NCBI GenBank assembly: GCA_023053545.1
Contig: JAKZAN010000005.1
Location: 7,750,001 to 7,814,000 of the forward strand
Source: Lepidurus packardi
Lineage: Eukaryota; Arthropoda; Branchiopoda; Notostraca; Triopsidae
Length of the DNA stretch: 64,000 nucleotides
Direction of reading: 5' to 3'
In this document: positions 14,301 to 26,071 of the stretch, one piece after another
Layout: each line of letters begins with the position of its first letter
Position numbering within the stretch: the first letter of the stretch is position 1
Notes under the pieces: model-generated
Databases searched by the model: none
What the model was told of the DNA's origin: nothing
Seen by the model: the letters and a program-made list of their open reading frames with translations, nothing else
Position numbers and translations under genes: made by a program

Positions 14301-17300
14301 AGAGCTCTTGGACTTGGCCAAATTGCGCAAACAACGTTTGTTAGATGCCTTGTCATTGTACAAGCTGTTCTCCGAAGCTGATGGAGTGGAACAATGGATT
14401 GGCGAGAAGGTATTTTAGCTCGTAGCACGTATTTTTGACTGGAATACTAAAACGGGGCTTTATTGTGTGTTTCTAGGAGCGTATGTTGGAAACTATGGTC
14501 CCTGCCAAGGATATTGAAGACGTGGAAGTAATGAAGCATCGTTACGACGGTTTTGACCGCGAAATGAACGCGAATGCCTCCCGCGTGGCTGTTGTCAACC
14601 AGCTGGCCAGACAATTGCTCCACGTAGAACATCCCAACTCGGATGATATTGTTACTCGTCAGAATCAGTTGAATGCCCGCTGGGCCCAACTACGCGACCA
14701 AGCGGAAGCTAAACGAGAAGAATTGGGCTCCGCTCATGGCGTGCAGACCTTCCACATTGAATGCCGCGAGACCGTGCTTTGGATTGAAGACAAAATGCGT
14801 ATTTTGCAGTCCACCGATGCCCTCGAGATGGATTTGACTGGCATTATGACTTTACAAGTAAGAAAAACGGTGCTGTACGTTTTTCCTCTAAGACTTACGT
14901 AAATCTATGACTAGCGCCGATTGTATGGAATGGAACGTGACTTGGCAGCCATCCAAGCCAAACTGAACGCTTTGGAAATGGAAGCTGACAAAATCGAGGC
15001 GGATCACCCCGAAGAAGCGCAATTGATTCGAGAACGTATCAATTCCATTCGGGGCGTATGGGATCAGTTGACGCAAATGGTAATATTTCTTTGAAATAAA
15101 AAAAATAAATTTTTTGCTTACTCATGCATAATTTGTGGTGCAAAATTTTAGTTGAAAGAGCGAGACGCCAAACTGGAAGAGGCTGGAGATTTGCATCGTT
15201 TCTTGCGCGACTTGGATCACTTCCAATCCTGGCTCACCAAGACACAAACAGATGTGGCTTCAGAAGACACGCCCTCTTCTTTGGCTGATGCCGAGAAGCT
15301 TCTCAATCAACACCAAGGCATTCGGGAAGAAATTGACAACTACACTGAAGATTATGCGCGTATGATGGATTATGGCGAGAAAGTTACTGCTGTACGTCAA
15401 ATTATTTGGTTCAAAAAGCAAGAAAGGGGAAATTTACTATGTTCTTTTTTTTTTGAATCCTTTTGTAGGAGGAAACTACGTCGGATGATCCACAGTACAT
15501 GTTCTTGCGCGAGCGTCTGAAGGCCTTGCGCGATGGCTGGGAGGAGTTGCATCAAATGTGGGAAAACCGACAACAGTTGCTCTCGCAATCTTTGAATTTG
15601 CAAATGTTCCTACGCGATGCCAAGCAAGCTGAAGTCCTCTTGGCACAACAAGAGCATGTCTTATCCAAAGAAGACATGCCTACCAGTCTGGAGCAAGCCG
15701 AAAATCTTATCAAGCGTCATGAAGCTTTCCTTACAACCATGGAAGCTAATGATGATAAAATCAATGCCGTTATCCAATTTGGTGACCGTTTACAAGTACG
15801 AGTTTTTCGATATTTTTCGATTTCCTGCACTTTAATTCACGCCCTAACTTGAATTTCTGTCAGTTTCTCTGCAGTTGTAGAAAGGCTGATAGAAATTTAC
15901 TTAATTTAGTAAATTGCATCATTGAATATTAAGTTAAATGAATGTAATTGTGTTAACCTAGGATGAAGGACACTTCGCTTCCGATAAAGTGGGTAAGAAA
16001 GTGGACAGTATTCGTGAACGCCGCGAAGCTAACCGCCAACGTGCGTTGCTGTTGATGGAGCGCCTTAGAGACGCTCTTACCCTGCAACAGTTCTTGCAAG
16101 ACTGCGAAGAACTTACCGAATGGATTCAAGAGAAACATATTACCGCCCAAGATGAAACCTACCGCTCAGCCAAGACTGTGCACTCCAAATGGACGCGGCA
16201 CCAAGCGTTTGACGCCGAAATCGCTGCCAACAAAGACCGTTTATACAGAATACAACAGGTAAGGTTCCTCTCAAGTCTGCTGAAACGGAGAAGTAATATT
16301 GTTGTTTGTGTATTTAGGCCAGCGAGGAGTTAATGAACGAAAAACCTGAAATGGCGGAAGTTATTGTCCCGCGTGTGAAGGAATTGATGGAGCAATTCAG
16401 CGATTTAGAACAAACCACGAAAGACAAGGGCGAACGCTTATTTGATGCTAACCGTCAAGTACTGTACGAGCAAAGCTGTGACGATATCGACTCGTGGGTC
16501 AGCGATCTAGAGAAGCAGATCGTGTCAGGGGACACCGGCATGGATTTGGCATCGGTCAACATCCTCATGCAGAAACAGCAGATGATGGAGACCCAGATGG
16601 CTGTTCGTGCCCAACAAGTTACCGAATTGGAGACCCAAGCCGAGTACTTGGAACGCATGGCCCCAGAAAGTGTGCCTGACATCATGGAGAAGAAGGCTCG
16701 TGTTGAACAACGGTTCCAGCAACTCAACGAACCTCTTTTGGAGCGCAAGCGCGAGTTGGAGAAGAAGAAAGAAGCCTTCCAGGTACTGCTTCCCTAGAAG
16801 GCGTTTAATTTCCAAATCGCTTAACTATTGTCTTCTTTCCTTGTTCACTTGATATAGTTCCGCCGTGACGTGGAAGATGAGAAGTTGTGGATCGCTGAAA
16901 AGATGCCTCTGGCTACTGCTACTGAATACGGCTCTTCCTTATTCGCCGTTCACATGTTGAAGAAGAAAAACCAGTCCTTACGCACGGAAATCGACAACCA
17001 CGAACAACGCATCCACGCAGTTTGTAACAATGGTCAGAAATTAATCAGCGAAGACCACGTAGACTCTGAAGAGTTTGAGCGATGCATTGAAGAGCTCCTG
17101 GATCACTGGCAAGCCCTGAAAGACGCATTGGACGCGCGACGAGCCAAATTACTCGTCTCCGAACGGGCCCAGCAGTATCTCTTTGATGCAGCAGAAGCCG
17201 AGAGCTGGATGAGTGAACAAGAACTGTATATGATGGTAGAAGACCGCGGCAAGGACGAAATTTCGGCACAGAACCTGATGAAGAAGCACGGAACACTCGA

Positions 17301-20300
17301 AAACGCCGTCGACGACTACGCGGCCACCATTCGCCAGTTGGGTGAGACCGCCAAGCAACTTTTAGCCGAAGGTCACCCCGAAGCTGAGCAAATCGCCGTC
17401 CGTCAATCCCAGATTGACAAATTATACGCGGGTTTAAAGGATTTGGCAGGAGAACGCAAAGCGCGTTTGGAAGAAGCGTTGCAGTTGTTTATGTTGTCCC
17501 GCGAAGTGGACGATCTGCGGCAATGGATCGCGGACCGCGAGTTGGTGGCTGGATCGCACGAGTTGGGTCAAGATTACGATCACGTGACCTTGCTCTGGGA
17601 GCGTTTCAAGGAGTTTGCGCGGGACACCGAAACGATTGGCACGGAGCGCGTAGCGGCCGTCAATGAAATGGCCGATACCTTGATGTCGGCGCGTCACGGA
17701 GACGCAGCCATGATGGCGGAATGGAAAGACGACCTGAATGAAGCTTGGGCTGATCTGTTGGAGCTCATCGACACCCGGACGCAAATGTTGGCTGCTTCTC
17801 GTGAATTGCACAAGTTCTTCCATGATTGTAAAGACGTCCTGGGTCGCATTGTGGAGAAACAACACGCCATGTCGGATGAACTGGGCCGTGACGCAGGATC
17901 CGTCTCGGCGTTGCAGCGCAAACACGCCAACTTCCTGCAAGACTTGGCCACTTTGCAGAGCCAGGTGCAGCAAGTACAAGAAGATGCATCGCGATTGGGT
18001 GCCGCGTACGCGGGCGAGAAAGCGCGGGAAATTACGGGACGCGAAGCGGAGGTGGTCCAAGCTTGGCTCGCCCTGCAAGGCTTGTGCGAAGAGCGTAAAA
18101 ACAAACTTACCGATACAGGCGATTTGTTCCGATTTTTCGCCATGGTACGCACACTGCTCCTTTGGATGGACGACCTCATTCGCCAGATGAACACGTCTGA
18201 GAAGCCAAGGTATTTTTCTTTTTATCTTCGGTTAGCCCGTAGAAAATGTTTTGAATTGTTTTTCTTATTCTTATTTTTGTATGTATAGGGATGTCAGTGG
18301 TGTGGAACTGTTGATGAACAACCATCAAAGTTTAAAGGCAGAAATTGACGCCCGAGGCGAGAACTTCTCTGCTTGTATTGCCTTAGGCAAGGAATTGTTA
18401 TCGCGCAGTCATTACGCATCTGCGGAAATTAAAGAGAAGTTGGTGGCCCTGACCAATCAGCGCAACTCCATGTTGCATCGATGGGAAGAACGTTGGGAGC
18501 ATTTGCAGCTCAGTGAGTTGACATTCTGACTTGCTTTTTATCTAGATTTGTTGCAGTCTTTCGCTCTTCGTGATTTTTGTTATTTTAAGGCCACGGTGAG
18601 CTACAAGAGAATGCAGAATGCAGTAACTGTTCATTTATATCGTTACATTTTCTTTTAAGGTTTTCTTTAAAGTTGCTGCATTCTCATGATATAGGCAATG
18701 CGTTCTCGGGAATCGAATGACAAACAGGTGTCACGTAAACTGCTGTAAAAAAGGACACTAGTGTGTCTCTTTCGATCAGCACGAATGACACTAGTGTGCC
18801 AGTTTTCTGTAGTTCAGCTAACGGGAGTAAAAGAAAGTACAAGTTTTGAACGATTCTCATCAACGAAAGTTGATAATAATCGTTAACCTAATTTAATCAT
18901 TTCCAATCCAACTACCAATTTTCAAGCCGAATTTTCAACTAAAGTTCTCCGATAAAACCACCAGCGTGATATATGACTCCATTTTGTCACTTTTTTCTGG
19001 AGTACTTGTTGCAACAATATGATACACGAGTGTCGTTTTACCACCGGGTTTGGAAATTGGAAAACCTCTTGCACGATAAAGGGGTATAACATGAGCGCCA
19101 TCTTTTGACAAAAAATTACCAACTACTTGCAGTTCGCCGTGGCTTTAACGCCCTTCTAGTCAAGGCTTAACGTCAAAATTATCTGTTTTCTCGCAGTTTT
19201 GGAAGTTTACCAATTCGCACGAGATGCCGCCGTTGCCGAAGCGTGGTTAATTGCGCAAGAACCCTATCTATTATCACAAGAATTAGGAGTAAGTATTGAC
19301 CTGATTTGCTTTCCCTATTCGCCAAGGATATCAGCTGATAGTTAATTGCATTGATTCTAGCACACGATTGACGAAGTGGAAAACCTCATTAAGAAGCATG
19401 AAGCCTTTGAGAAATCTGCTGCAGCCCAAGAGGAACGTTTTGCGGCATTGGAACGTCTGACAACGGTAAATATCTTCAGATAACTAGAAGCTCTATTGTA
19501 GTGTTGTTGGGGTAGGATTCTGTATTTTGCACTGGGGTTTTTGTCGCTTTTTGGGGTGTAATTTAGTCGTTGGGCGTACGAGAGGGTTTTGTGGCTTTTT
19601 CAACACTTCTTTGTTCTTGCTTGAATTTTCTTTGGTTCTTCATGTTTCAATCACTTTTGGCTCTTCAGTTGGAATTGCGAGAGCAAGAGAAGCACTTACT
19701 GGGCTCTGACGAAGACCATTACGCAATGACGTCAGAGGTAGGCGTTGTCATGTGTGGCCACGCCCCTTTGTGTGTTTCCTCTCCACTTTAGACAACATTG
19801 AAAAACAACCCAATGTTTATTCCTTCCGCCCCCTTCGTGTTTACTTTTCTAATTTGCATGTGCCTTCGGTGTGGGGTGTACACTTTTTTTGGGTTTTAGT
19901 TTGAATTGCAACAATTGCATGGCGGTAGCGATAGCAATCGACTATCAGTGGCACCATCAATGGAAGGACTATTAGTCACGCCCGATCCTTGTTCCTCACC
20001 TAACGTTTCCTCCGATTCACACTCATCATCTTCATCGGGGTCAGCTTCCCCTTTGCCCCTGTCACCCACTTCCCCATGCTCTTCCCCGGATTTTCAGCTC
20101 CAAGCATGTCGTTATTGGCTAGAGCGCCAAGCTGAACCCAAACAGTTTTGGCTGCGCTTCCACAACAACAATGAGGGCCAGAACATACCCAATTATGGGC
20201 GTCGACCTGGTTCTATGCAAGACATAATGCCTCTCTCCCCGACTTTACCTCCTATTTATGAAACTGAACCTACGTCGAGTCTTTCGTCATCCTCGTCTTC

Positions 20301-23300
20301 CACTTCTTTTCCCTGGGATGTGGTCAAGGTGAAGGTAACAAGACATTCAAACAGGAGCTTGCTATGCTAGCTATACAAATTAAACATACTTTGCTTCGCA
20401 CAAGGAGATGACATTTCAAATTGACATTTGATGACAAGTGGAATTGTTTTTGTTTCATGGGCTTGGCGGTCCTTTTTTAATAGCTTGATGGCATAACGTT
20501 GAGATGTGGTGTACTAATTGGTTCTCTTTGGGGGAATATTCGGATTATGTAGTACGAGTTAAAGGAAATGAAACGGCGTAGTGAAGAAGAAGAGAGGCGG
20601 CGACAAGATGAGGAAGCTGCTGCTTTGGCCGAAGCCCAAGCTCAATTGCAAGCTTCACCTGATGAACCTGTCACAGATCAGTAAGTGAAGTTTTCCTGTT
20701 ATTTAACAGCACTTATAGGATTTACTACTTTCTAAAGCCAATTATTTTAGCAATTATTTTCATATACAGTCGATGCCGCTTATTGTGATCACTGGTTATT
20801 AGAATCAGCCGTTTTATGGAATCAAATTTTAAAGGAACGATTCAAAAGGGTAAAATTCAAACAGTAGTCGGTATACTGAATCTAGGAAAAGGAAGCGTGT
20901 GGGAAAGTCTGAAAAAGTAGACGGTGCTTCGTTTCTTTGGTTTAAGCAAACCAGTTCGTGTTGTTAGAATCTTCGCTTAATAGAATCAATATTCACTTGA
21001 CAAACGTGATCACAATGAGCGGCATTTACTGTATTCTCAATTCAAGTTATTTTTAATTGTTTTCAACCCCTTTCATATACTGAACAATCTACTGGTATAA
21101 CTGTATAATATAATGTTATCTAATTATCGTATAACCGAACTAGTTAGAGTTTTTGAAAGTTGTTCTCAAGTTTAAAAAAAAAATAAGGTTATCCATGTCT
21201 GAGTTGTTTGGACAGTTAGTCAGGTTTTTCGTGAATTTTTAACAGGATGGATGGCGACATGTCACCGCAATCAGAACCCCATTCGTCCAGTGCTGAACGC
21301 GACCCCACCACTTCTGAAAGCCAAGAAGGTAAACTATCATTTATTAGTATTATCGTGGTGAACTTGTGAAGAAAGTCGGAATTGTGAAGAGTGTCTTGAA
21401 CATTGCGGGATTTATTGAAAATATTAATCAAAGAATGAGTGAGACGGGCATGTTGTGGGGTGACATCGGATTGGCGCATGACTAACTTGGAATCTTTTGA
21501 TTTTTTGTCTCTTTTTCCCTCTTCCCTTGACTTCGCGTTTTCAGCGTCGCAAGTATCGAAAGGACGTGGCTCACCTCGCATGGCCACGCCCTCGAAGCAA
21601 CCTACCGAAGGTATATTTTCCATTTTGATTATCGTTTTTTTTCCTTCCCAAAAAGTCGTTGAGACGGGAGTTTGTTCTGAGGAGGTAAGGGAGAGAAGGC
21701 GCATGCTCATTCTTCCGTTGTTTCTTTTTTGTTTTTTTGCATGGTTGAAAACAAAAACATTGGGTCAATTGTAGTGGCGTCTACTAGAGCTTCTTCCTCG
21801 AGTAATTCTACCCCGGGTTCACCCAAGAGCCCCGTATCTTTGAGACATGATCCAGGTAGTTTGATTCTTTTCTGTTCGGATGTTAAAATTTCCCGTGTGG
21901 GTCTATCGTGTTTGTGAACGCATGAGTTTTTGTTCTAACAAATACTCGTTTTTTGGTTTTCCTTGTTGCTGCGCCTCGCTTGTGGCCCAATTTTTTGTTT
22001 GTGTGCTCGTCCTACTTTGGTTGGTCCGTCAGTGTCTGGAGGCACGCCTCGTAGCACGCCCCGCCCAGCGACGACTTCGTCAACGGGAAGTAAGAGAGGC
22101 TCTCGCTCTCGCTCCAAATCGCCTTTCCGTTCCTTCCGTTGGAAGAAAAATAAGAACCCTGAAGCCTCTCCGGCTCTCGGCTACCATTCTGACGACGAAG
22201 GCAATTTGTCACGTGATGATTCAGGTAGTTCATAGAGTCCCTTTATTCGTTTCACCCAACTCGATTCCCGTTGAGATGGGTACAGGCAGGTGGTGGTTTT
22301 TATTGGCTTTTCTGTTTTGGATGAAATTCAAAATGCATTTCAAAGATGCTCTAATTGTGTGTTTATTTCTCCAACAGAACGTCACGGATCTGAATCTGGC
22401 ATTGACGATAGCGTTGAAGGATTCTTGCAGAGGAAGCACGAATGGGAATCCACCACCAAGAAAGCTTCCAGCAGGTAAAACTTGTTTTTCGCCAACTCTC
22501 TTAAGTTTGGTTACGGATTTACATGTGTTTACATTTGCAAATCTTAAGGCCACGGTGTAGTTAAAAAAGTTGATCTTTTTTGGGTCAAAAGATGGCACTG
22601 ATAGTCATATCCCTATATCATAAGAATTATGCAACTTGAAAGAAAACTGGAAACCGAAATTCAAAAGAAGTTAACGATACAATGGAAAAATTCGTTTTTT
22701 AAAATATTCTTAATAAAATTTCTTAAAACGATGCGTCAAAAGATTTAGATGTGATTTACTTACAATTTTCATAACTTGAATAAGTTTCAGTAAATTATAA
22801 ATCTAAATCGTTTTTGCAGTGTTTTAAGATATCTTTATTAAACTATTTCTTAAAAATAATTTTTCAATTGTATCGTTAATTTCTTTTGAATTTCGGTTTC
22901 AAGTTTTGTTCAAGTTGCATAATTCTTATGATATAGAGGTATGACCAATCTTTTGAGCAAAAAAATATCAAATACTTGAACTCCACCCTGGCCTTGCATT
23001 TTAAAACTAAAAAAAACTACATATCTTTAATTTTTAATTTTTATTGCGTAGGTCCTGGGAGAAAGTTTTTGCTGTATTGCGTCCTGGTGCAATTGTGAAC
23101 TTCTATAAGGATTCCAAGACAGCAAGAGCTACACCGGATGTGACACACCGTAATGAAGCCCCATTACCATTAGCTAAAGCTGTCGTGGAAGTCGCAGCCG
23201 ATTATACTAAGAAGAAGCATGTATTCCGTCTGAAATTGGCCCAAGGAGGAGAATATTTGTTCCAAGCTAAAGACGATGAAGAAATGAACGCTTGGGTTGG

Positions 23301-23491
23301 CAGGTTACAAACTGCCTTAAACATCGTGGAAGAAGGTGCTGGTCCTTCAAGGTAACTTAGCCCTCTTTCTGTACTGTCGTGACGGGTTTCTAATGAATAG
23401 TTCTGTTCATAGGGCACAAACTCTTCCCGCTCCTCCCGCATCAAAAGACGAACCTAAGAAGAGAGGTTTCTTCACGTTGAAAAAGAAGTAA
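8378..23491 (+). CDS. beta-Spec: Beta-spectrin (conventional, PH-domain form)
   Basis: Membrane-skeleton protein that pairs with alpha-spectrin and links actin to the plasma membrane. Exons: 8378-8510, 11105-11430, 11498-11786, 11855-12308, 12372-12495, 12695-12858, 12935-13283, 13406-13798, 14050-14409, 14477-14857, 14915-15079, 15152-15391, 15469-15795, 15962-16258, 16318-16782, 16858-18209, 18289-18512, 19197-19288, 19361-19465, 19669-19737, 20553-20680, 21246-21328, 21545-21610, 21775-21855, 22033-22224, 22378-22474, 23052-23351, 23413-23491. Phases join throughout to 2444 aa. Order: N-terminus with [18 protein letters not shown], two calponin-homology domains ([40 protein letters not shown]), a long run of triple-helical spectrin repeats (tryptophan-containing about every 106 residues), a Ser/Pro linker, [11 protein letters not shown], a PH domain ([14 protein letters not shown]) and a basic TLKKK tail. 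Alternative exons are listed separately. Confidence 0.97.
8690..9130. repeat. Dispersed repeat, copy B1 (intron 1 of beta-spectrin)
   Basis: Shares ordered blocks with 18715-19110 in a later intron of the same gene. These include agctaaNggagt..aaagaaagt, the gattctcatcaacgaaagttgat hairpin core, a ctaatt..catttcca block, and a later block ending in a GCGCCATCT/CGCCATCT motif. Neither copy has coding potential. No clean terminal repeats or target-site duplications are seen, so the boundaries are approximate. Probably a non-autonomous element. Confidence 0.65.
8764..8821. repeat. 58-nt near-perfect hairpin with GAAA tetraloop
   Basis: Two 27-nt arms (gtgcgagttttaacgattct... and its complement) pair with a single mismatch around a 4-nt GAAA loop. 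The inner 14 bp pair perfectly. It sits inside repeat B1. A third partial arm (gttgatgagaatcgtt) follows at about 8824-8840. A decayed version occurs in copy B2 near 18850-18880. Confidence 0.85.
9626..10439 (+). CDS. beta-Spec: Alternative first coding exon of beta-spectrin (271-residue Ser/Arg/Pro-rich N-terminus)
   Basis: An ATG in good context (ggccATGG) opens an 814-nt frame inside spectrin intron 1. It ends in phase 1 (AGA G|GTTTTT), the same phase as the canonical first exon (GCA G|GTAGGC). Splicing to 11105 gives [13 protein letters not shown] in frame, directly before the first calponin-homology domain. The peptide replaces the usual 44-residue N-terminus. It has two KRRSW motifs (possible basophilic-kinase sites), Ser/Pro clusters and an acidic stretch ([13 protein letters not shown]). 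No known domain is recognised. It implies a second promoter between 8.5 and 9.6 kb. The GTTTTT donor is weak, and use is inferred, not shown. Confidence 0.7.
18585..19148. mobile_element. TTAA-flanked MITE, copy A1 (beta-spectrin intron)
   Basis: Begins TTAA-GGCCACGGTGAGCT and ends with the inverted form AGTTCGCCGTGGCT-TTAA, so imperfect terminal inverted repeats lie inside a TTAA target duplication. Related copies are A2 (22544) and A3 (32444). It contains repeat B2 (18715-19110), suggesting a nested insertion. No transposase. The TTAA target suggests mobilisation by a piggyBac-type transposase. Confidence 0.75.
18715..19110. repeat. Dispersed repeat, copy B2
   Basis: Homologous to 8690-9130 (copy B1), with the same order of blocks and a decayed version of the GAAA-loop hairpin. 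It carries two gacactagtgt words near its left end. It lies within the TTAA-flanked element A1, so it either inserted there or forms part of that element's interior. Confidence 0.6.
19669..19737 (+). CDS. beta-Spec: Beta-spectrin cassette exon 20 (23 residues)
   Basis: 69 nt, phase 0 on both sides, between ...LERLTT and the conserved ELKEMKRR exon. It encodes [10 protein letters not shown]..., acidic toward the end. In fly and vertebrate beta-spectrins as I recall them, LERLTT runs straight into (F/L)EL-K/L-E, so this exon looks like an optional insert that can be skipped in frame. Acceptor ctcttcag and donor gtaggc are good. Confidence 0.7.
19900..20334 (+). CDS. beta-Spec: Beta-spectrin cassette exon (145 residues, Ser/Pro-rich)
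   Basis: 435 nt, phase 0 on both sides, acceptor ggttttag, donor gtaaca (alternative donor at 20328). Left out of the 2444-aa model. It opens with FELQQLHGG, mimicking the FEL/YEL start of the normal exon at 20553. It then has a long Ser/Pro-rich, low-complexity stretch, a short [15 protein letters not shown] segment, and a second Ser run. Including it adds 145 residues just after the last spectrin repeat without shifting frame. It could instead be a mutually exclusive exon. Not known to me in other spectrins. Confidence 0.6.
20767..21031. mobile_element. 265-bp pogo/Tigger-type MITE
   Basis: Terminal inverted repeats CAGTCGATGCCGCTTATTGTGATCAC and CAGTAAATGCCGCTCATTGTGATCAC lie inside a TA duplication (20765-20766 and 21032-21033). 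The right-hand subterminal sequence matches the relic at 29508-29841, which carries a pogo-type transposase start, so this is a deletion derivative of that family. It lies in a beta-spectrin intron. Confidence 0.88.
22544..22995. mobile_element. TTAA-type foldback MITE, copy A2 (beta-spectrin intron)
   Basis: Left end TTAA-GGCCACGGTGTAGTT, right end in inverse GGCCAGGGTGGAGTT. The right TTAA has decayed to TTGC. The inverted repeat extends inward for about 200 nt per arm (for example catatccctatatcataag against its complement near 22930), so the transcript could fold into a long stem. No coding capacity. Confidence 0.8.
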
Positions 23492-24658
23492 AAAAGAAAA
23501 CGTTTCTGCTACCAGAAAGGAAGCTTATTGGGGGAAAGTTAACAAGACGAGCAATCAGACGCTTTACAGAAAACACTTAGTACCAGATATTCTACGTTCG
23601 TGTCTTTTGAGCTGGTATTGATAACTTTCTTAGTCAAGTGACAGCAGCTGGTGACATCCTTTTGACGGCTTCCTCGGTGTTTATTCACTGCCATGGGAAT
23701 TTCTTTTTGGAAACCAATATTTTTGTTATCCATTCTTTCTTTCTTGGGATTATATATCTTGCCGTTTTAGCCTCTTTTGTTTCTAACTTTGCCCCCATGG
23801 AAGTTGACGGAAAGTTTTTAGCAATAGCTTCGTCGCTGCACTTCGCCCTCCTTTTTCAGTCGCACATGCCAATTTTTTTTTCTATTTTTATTTCTCTTCT
23901 TAGTAAATGATATGCTCGACAACACAAAAGGAAAGGAAGGATGGATTGACTGGTGCATATTTTTTTTTTGCTTTAGTCCCCTGTATGAGAGTCGCCCTTA
24001 TTCACTTGGAAATTTATTGCGTTCATATATTTAAATGTATCGCTCCTTTACCGTTTCCCTCTCTTTAGCCTTTAATTAATTTCACCAGCTTCTCTTTGAC
24101 CAAGCTTTTGCTGGGGTTTGGGGTCACCTGAAAGTGAAAAGTAAAATTGGATAGATTACCGTAAAACGTTAGCTAAAGCCAGAGAAAAGATGAAGGATGT
24201 TAGAAAAAGGGTTACCATATTGTATATGTAAAGGGGGTATGGTGATGTCGCTTTTTATGAACATTTGGTTTCCTTATTAGCGACAGAAGAGCGGAAATTA
24301 AGACATGGAACAGGATCATATGTAGAATTTTAAAGAAATGGTTGTTGTAGGCTTGAGTGTTTTTTCTTTGTCTTTGGCCGTGCTCTTACCCTAATACAAG
24401 ATTTTTCATCCCACTTAATCACTTGTTTTAACGTTAAGATGTGCTCCGTTTTTAGTCAATAATTTTCCCTGAAAGGCTTTGAGTCAGTCGCTATTAGGGA
24501 TTAGACATGCTACAAGCTTCTGGGTAGCTACCAGGGAGCTATGAAGCTGTGTCTCGACTGCTCCAAAAACGACAGTAAAAGAGGTCGGTGCGGCGAGCTA
24601 GGCTGTTTAACTTATTTCTATATTGTATTTATAGGAGATCAGCACAGCTTTATTATAT

Positions 24659-24846
24659 GTGTGTGACCAAGTGGGTAAGATACAAACGTGTGGGACGAGA
24701 GGTGCTCGGATCGAAACCCTGGTGAAGCACTTTATTAACTGGCTTCCTACTCTTCCACGTACGGTTCCTATACCCATATTAGAAATTGTGAAGCTTCGGA
24801 AAATCAGAGATAGGAAACCGAGCAGGGGGAGGCTCTAATTTTTTCA
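24659..24846 (+). mobile_element. tRNA-derived SINE, copy 1
   Basis: The head resembles a tRNA: an A-box-like TGACCAAGTGG at 24664 and a perfect B box GATCGAAAC at 24709-24717, about 35 nt apart as in pol III promoters. The tail (ggcttcctac..ggttcctatac..gaagcttcgg..ggaaaccgagcaggg) is shared with copy 2 at 25078. It would not fold as a functional tRNA. Confidence 0.75.
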
Positions 24847-25077
24847 AGATTTTTAAAGGGGTTTTGACTTGTAAACAAAAAGTAAGTATTGATGTTTTGT
24901 ATTACATTTTGAAATACATACAAAGAACTACAATATAATCATGCCTACTTCTATTAAGGTGATAATGCATAGGTGAGACCGTCATATTTTTATAAATCGA
25001 ACAAAAGATGGATCACTATCTACATTGACTGCTTACTTCATATGTTGCATTTATAGAGGCTTTAACGCTTTATAAAT

Positions 25078-25335
25078 ATAAGCGTGTGACCAAGTAGTTA
25101 AGGCGCAAGCCTACGGTGCGAGAGGTCCTCGGATTAAAACCTGGTCGAGGCAATTTATTTCGTAAAAGAAATATCAATTGGCTTCCTTTCTCTGTACCTT
25201 GTGCCTTCCCGGCAAGGTTCCTATACACACATTCGAAATCATGAAGCTTCGGCATCACGAGCTCGAATATCAGGGACAGGAAATCGAACAGGGGAGTTGG
25301 GAATAAGGAAAGGAGGCGAGGCTTTTAATTTTTCG
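25078..25335 (+). mobile_element. tRNA-derived SINE, copy 2
   Basis: A-box-like TGACCAAGTAG at 25087, B-box-like GATTAAAAC at 25132-25140 (one mismatch), then the same non-tRNA body as copy 1. The head (agttaaggcgcaagcctacggtgcgagaggtcctcgg) looks like a type II (Ser/Leu-like) tRNA ancestor. About 420 bp separate the starts of the two copies, which share orientation. Confidence 0.78.
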
Positions 25336-26071
25336 AAATTTTTGCACCCCTTGATTGTGCAGGGATCCTTATGGAAAGAAGCTCTGAAAACGTTTTTCCA
25401 AATCGAAAAGGAGCCACGCCCCATTTTGCCCAATTCACCAATAGGATTTGTCCTTTTTTGCGGAGGACACACCCTTTTCAGCGCATTTTTTTGAAAAATC
25501 TACCTCGTTACCTTACCTCGTTGGGGTTGATACTCAGCTAATCCCTCCAGACACGGTTCCAGGAGTTGTAGCCACAATGCTAAGAGCCCCTGATGTCGCA
25601 GCATCTCCAGCGTCTTTCTTTCCGAATCAAAACAAGCGTAGGAACTTTGTCGGCAATTAGTTATATATTTCTTTTTGTTACTTTCTTACGCAAGGCTTTG
25701 GCGAAACAGTAAGAAACATCCGTGTCATCTGTGACTGTTTCGCGTCAATAAGCTAAGCTATACGGGAGCTTTAATCCTAGAAATCAAGGTAATTCCTTTC
25801 AGGTGTTAAAAGTGACGTTTCATTGAAAAGGACTTTTATACAACTGATAAGTCACGACTATACAATAAAAAGCACAGTCTTTACAGTGGAAAAGCTTGAT
25901 GAATTCAGTGCTAACTTGAACTGACGTTCGTAGCTAACCTACGAATAGGTTGTTTTAATCCACATCACTTGTCACTAACGTCAGCCACCAGTAGAGCCCA
26001 ATCAGGTCTAAGGAAATCGGAATAATTAGAGAATATGAATAATTGTTGTGTTACTGATCTGTTTATTTCTT

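Larger units (their letters stand above)
23492..26071. other. Intergenic region between beta-spectrin and TRAPPC8 3' ends
   Basis: The two genes converge here. The left part should be the spectrin 3' UTR. Two related tRNA-derived SINEs lie at 24659-24846 and 25078-25335 and are listed separately. The remaining open frames (for example 25201-25494 plus) lie in the SINE and flanking sequence and show no protein family. Confidence 0.6.

Noticed and set aside
17434-18194. Long minus-strand open frames (214 and 166 codons) over the largest beta-spectrin exon
   Set aside because: They are antisense shadows of the 1352-nt spectrin exon; the sense frame is an unmistakable run of spectrin repeats.
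24664-25140. Possible tRNA genes from the A and B boxes
   Set aside because: No acceptor or anticodon stems pair, and both are followed by the same non-tRNA body, so they are SINEs.
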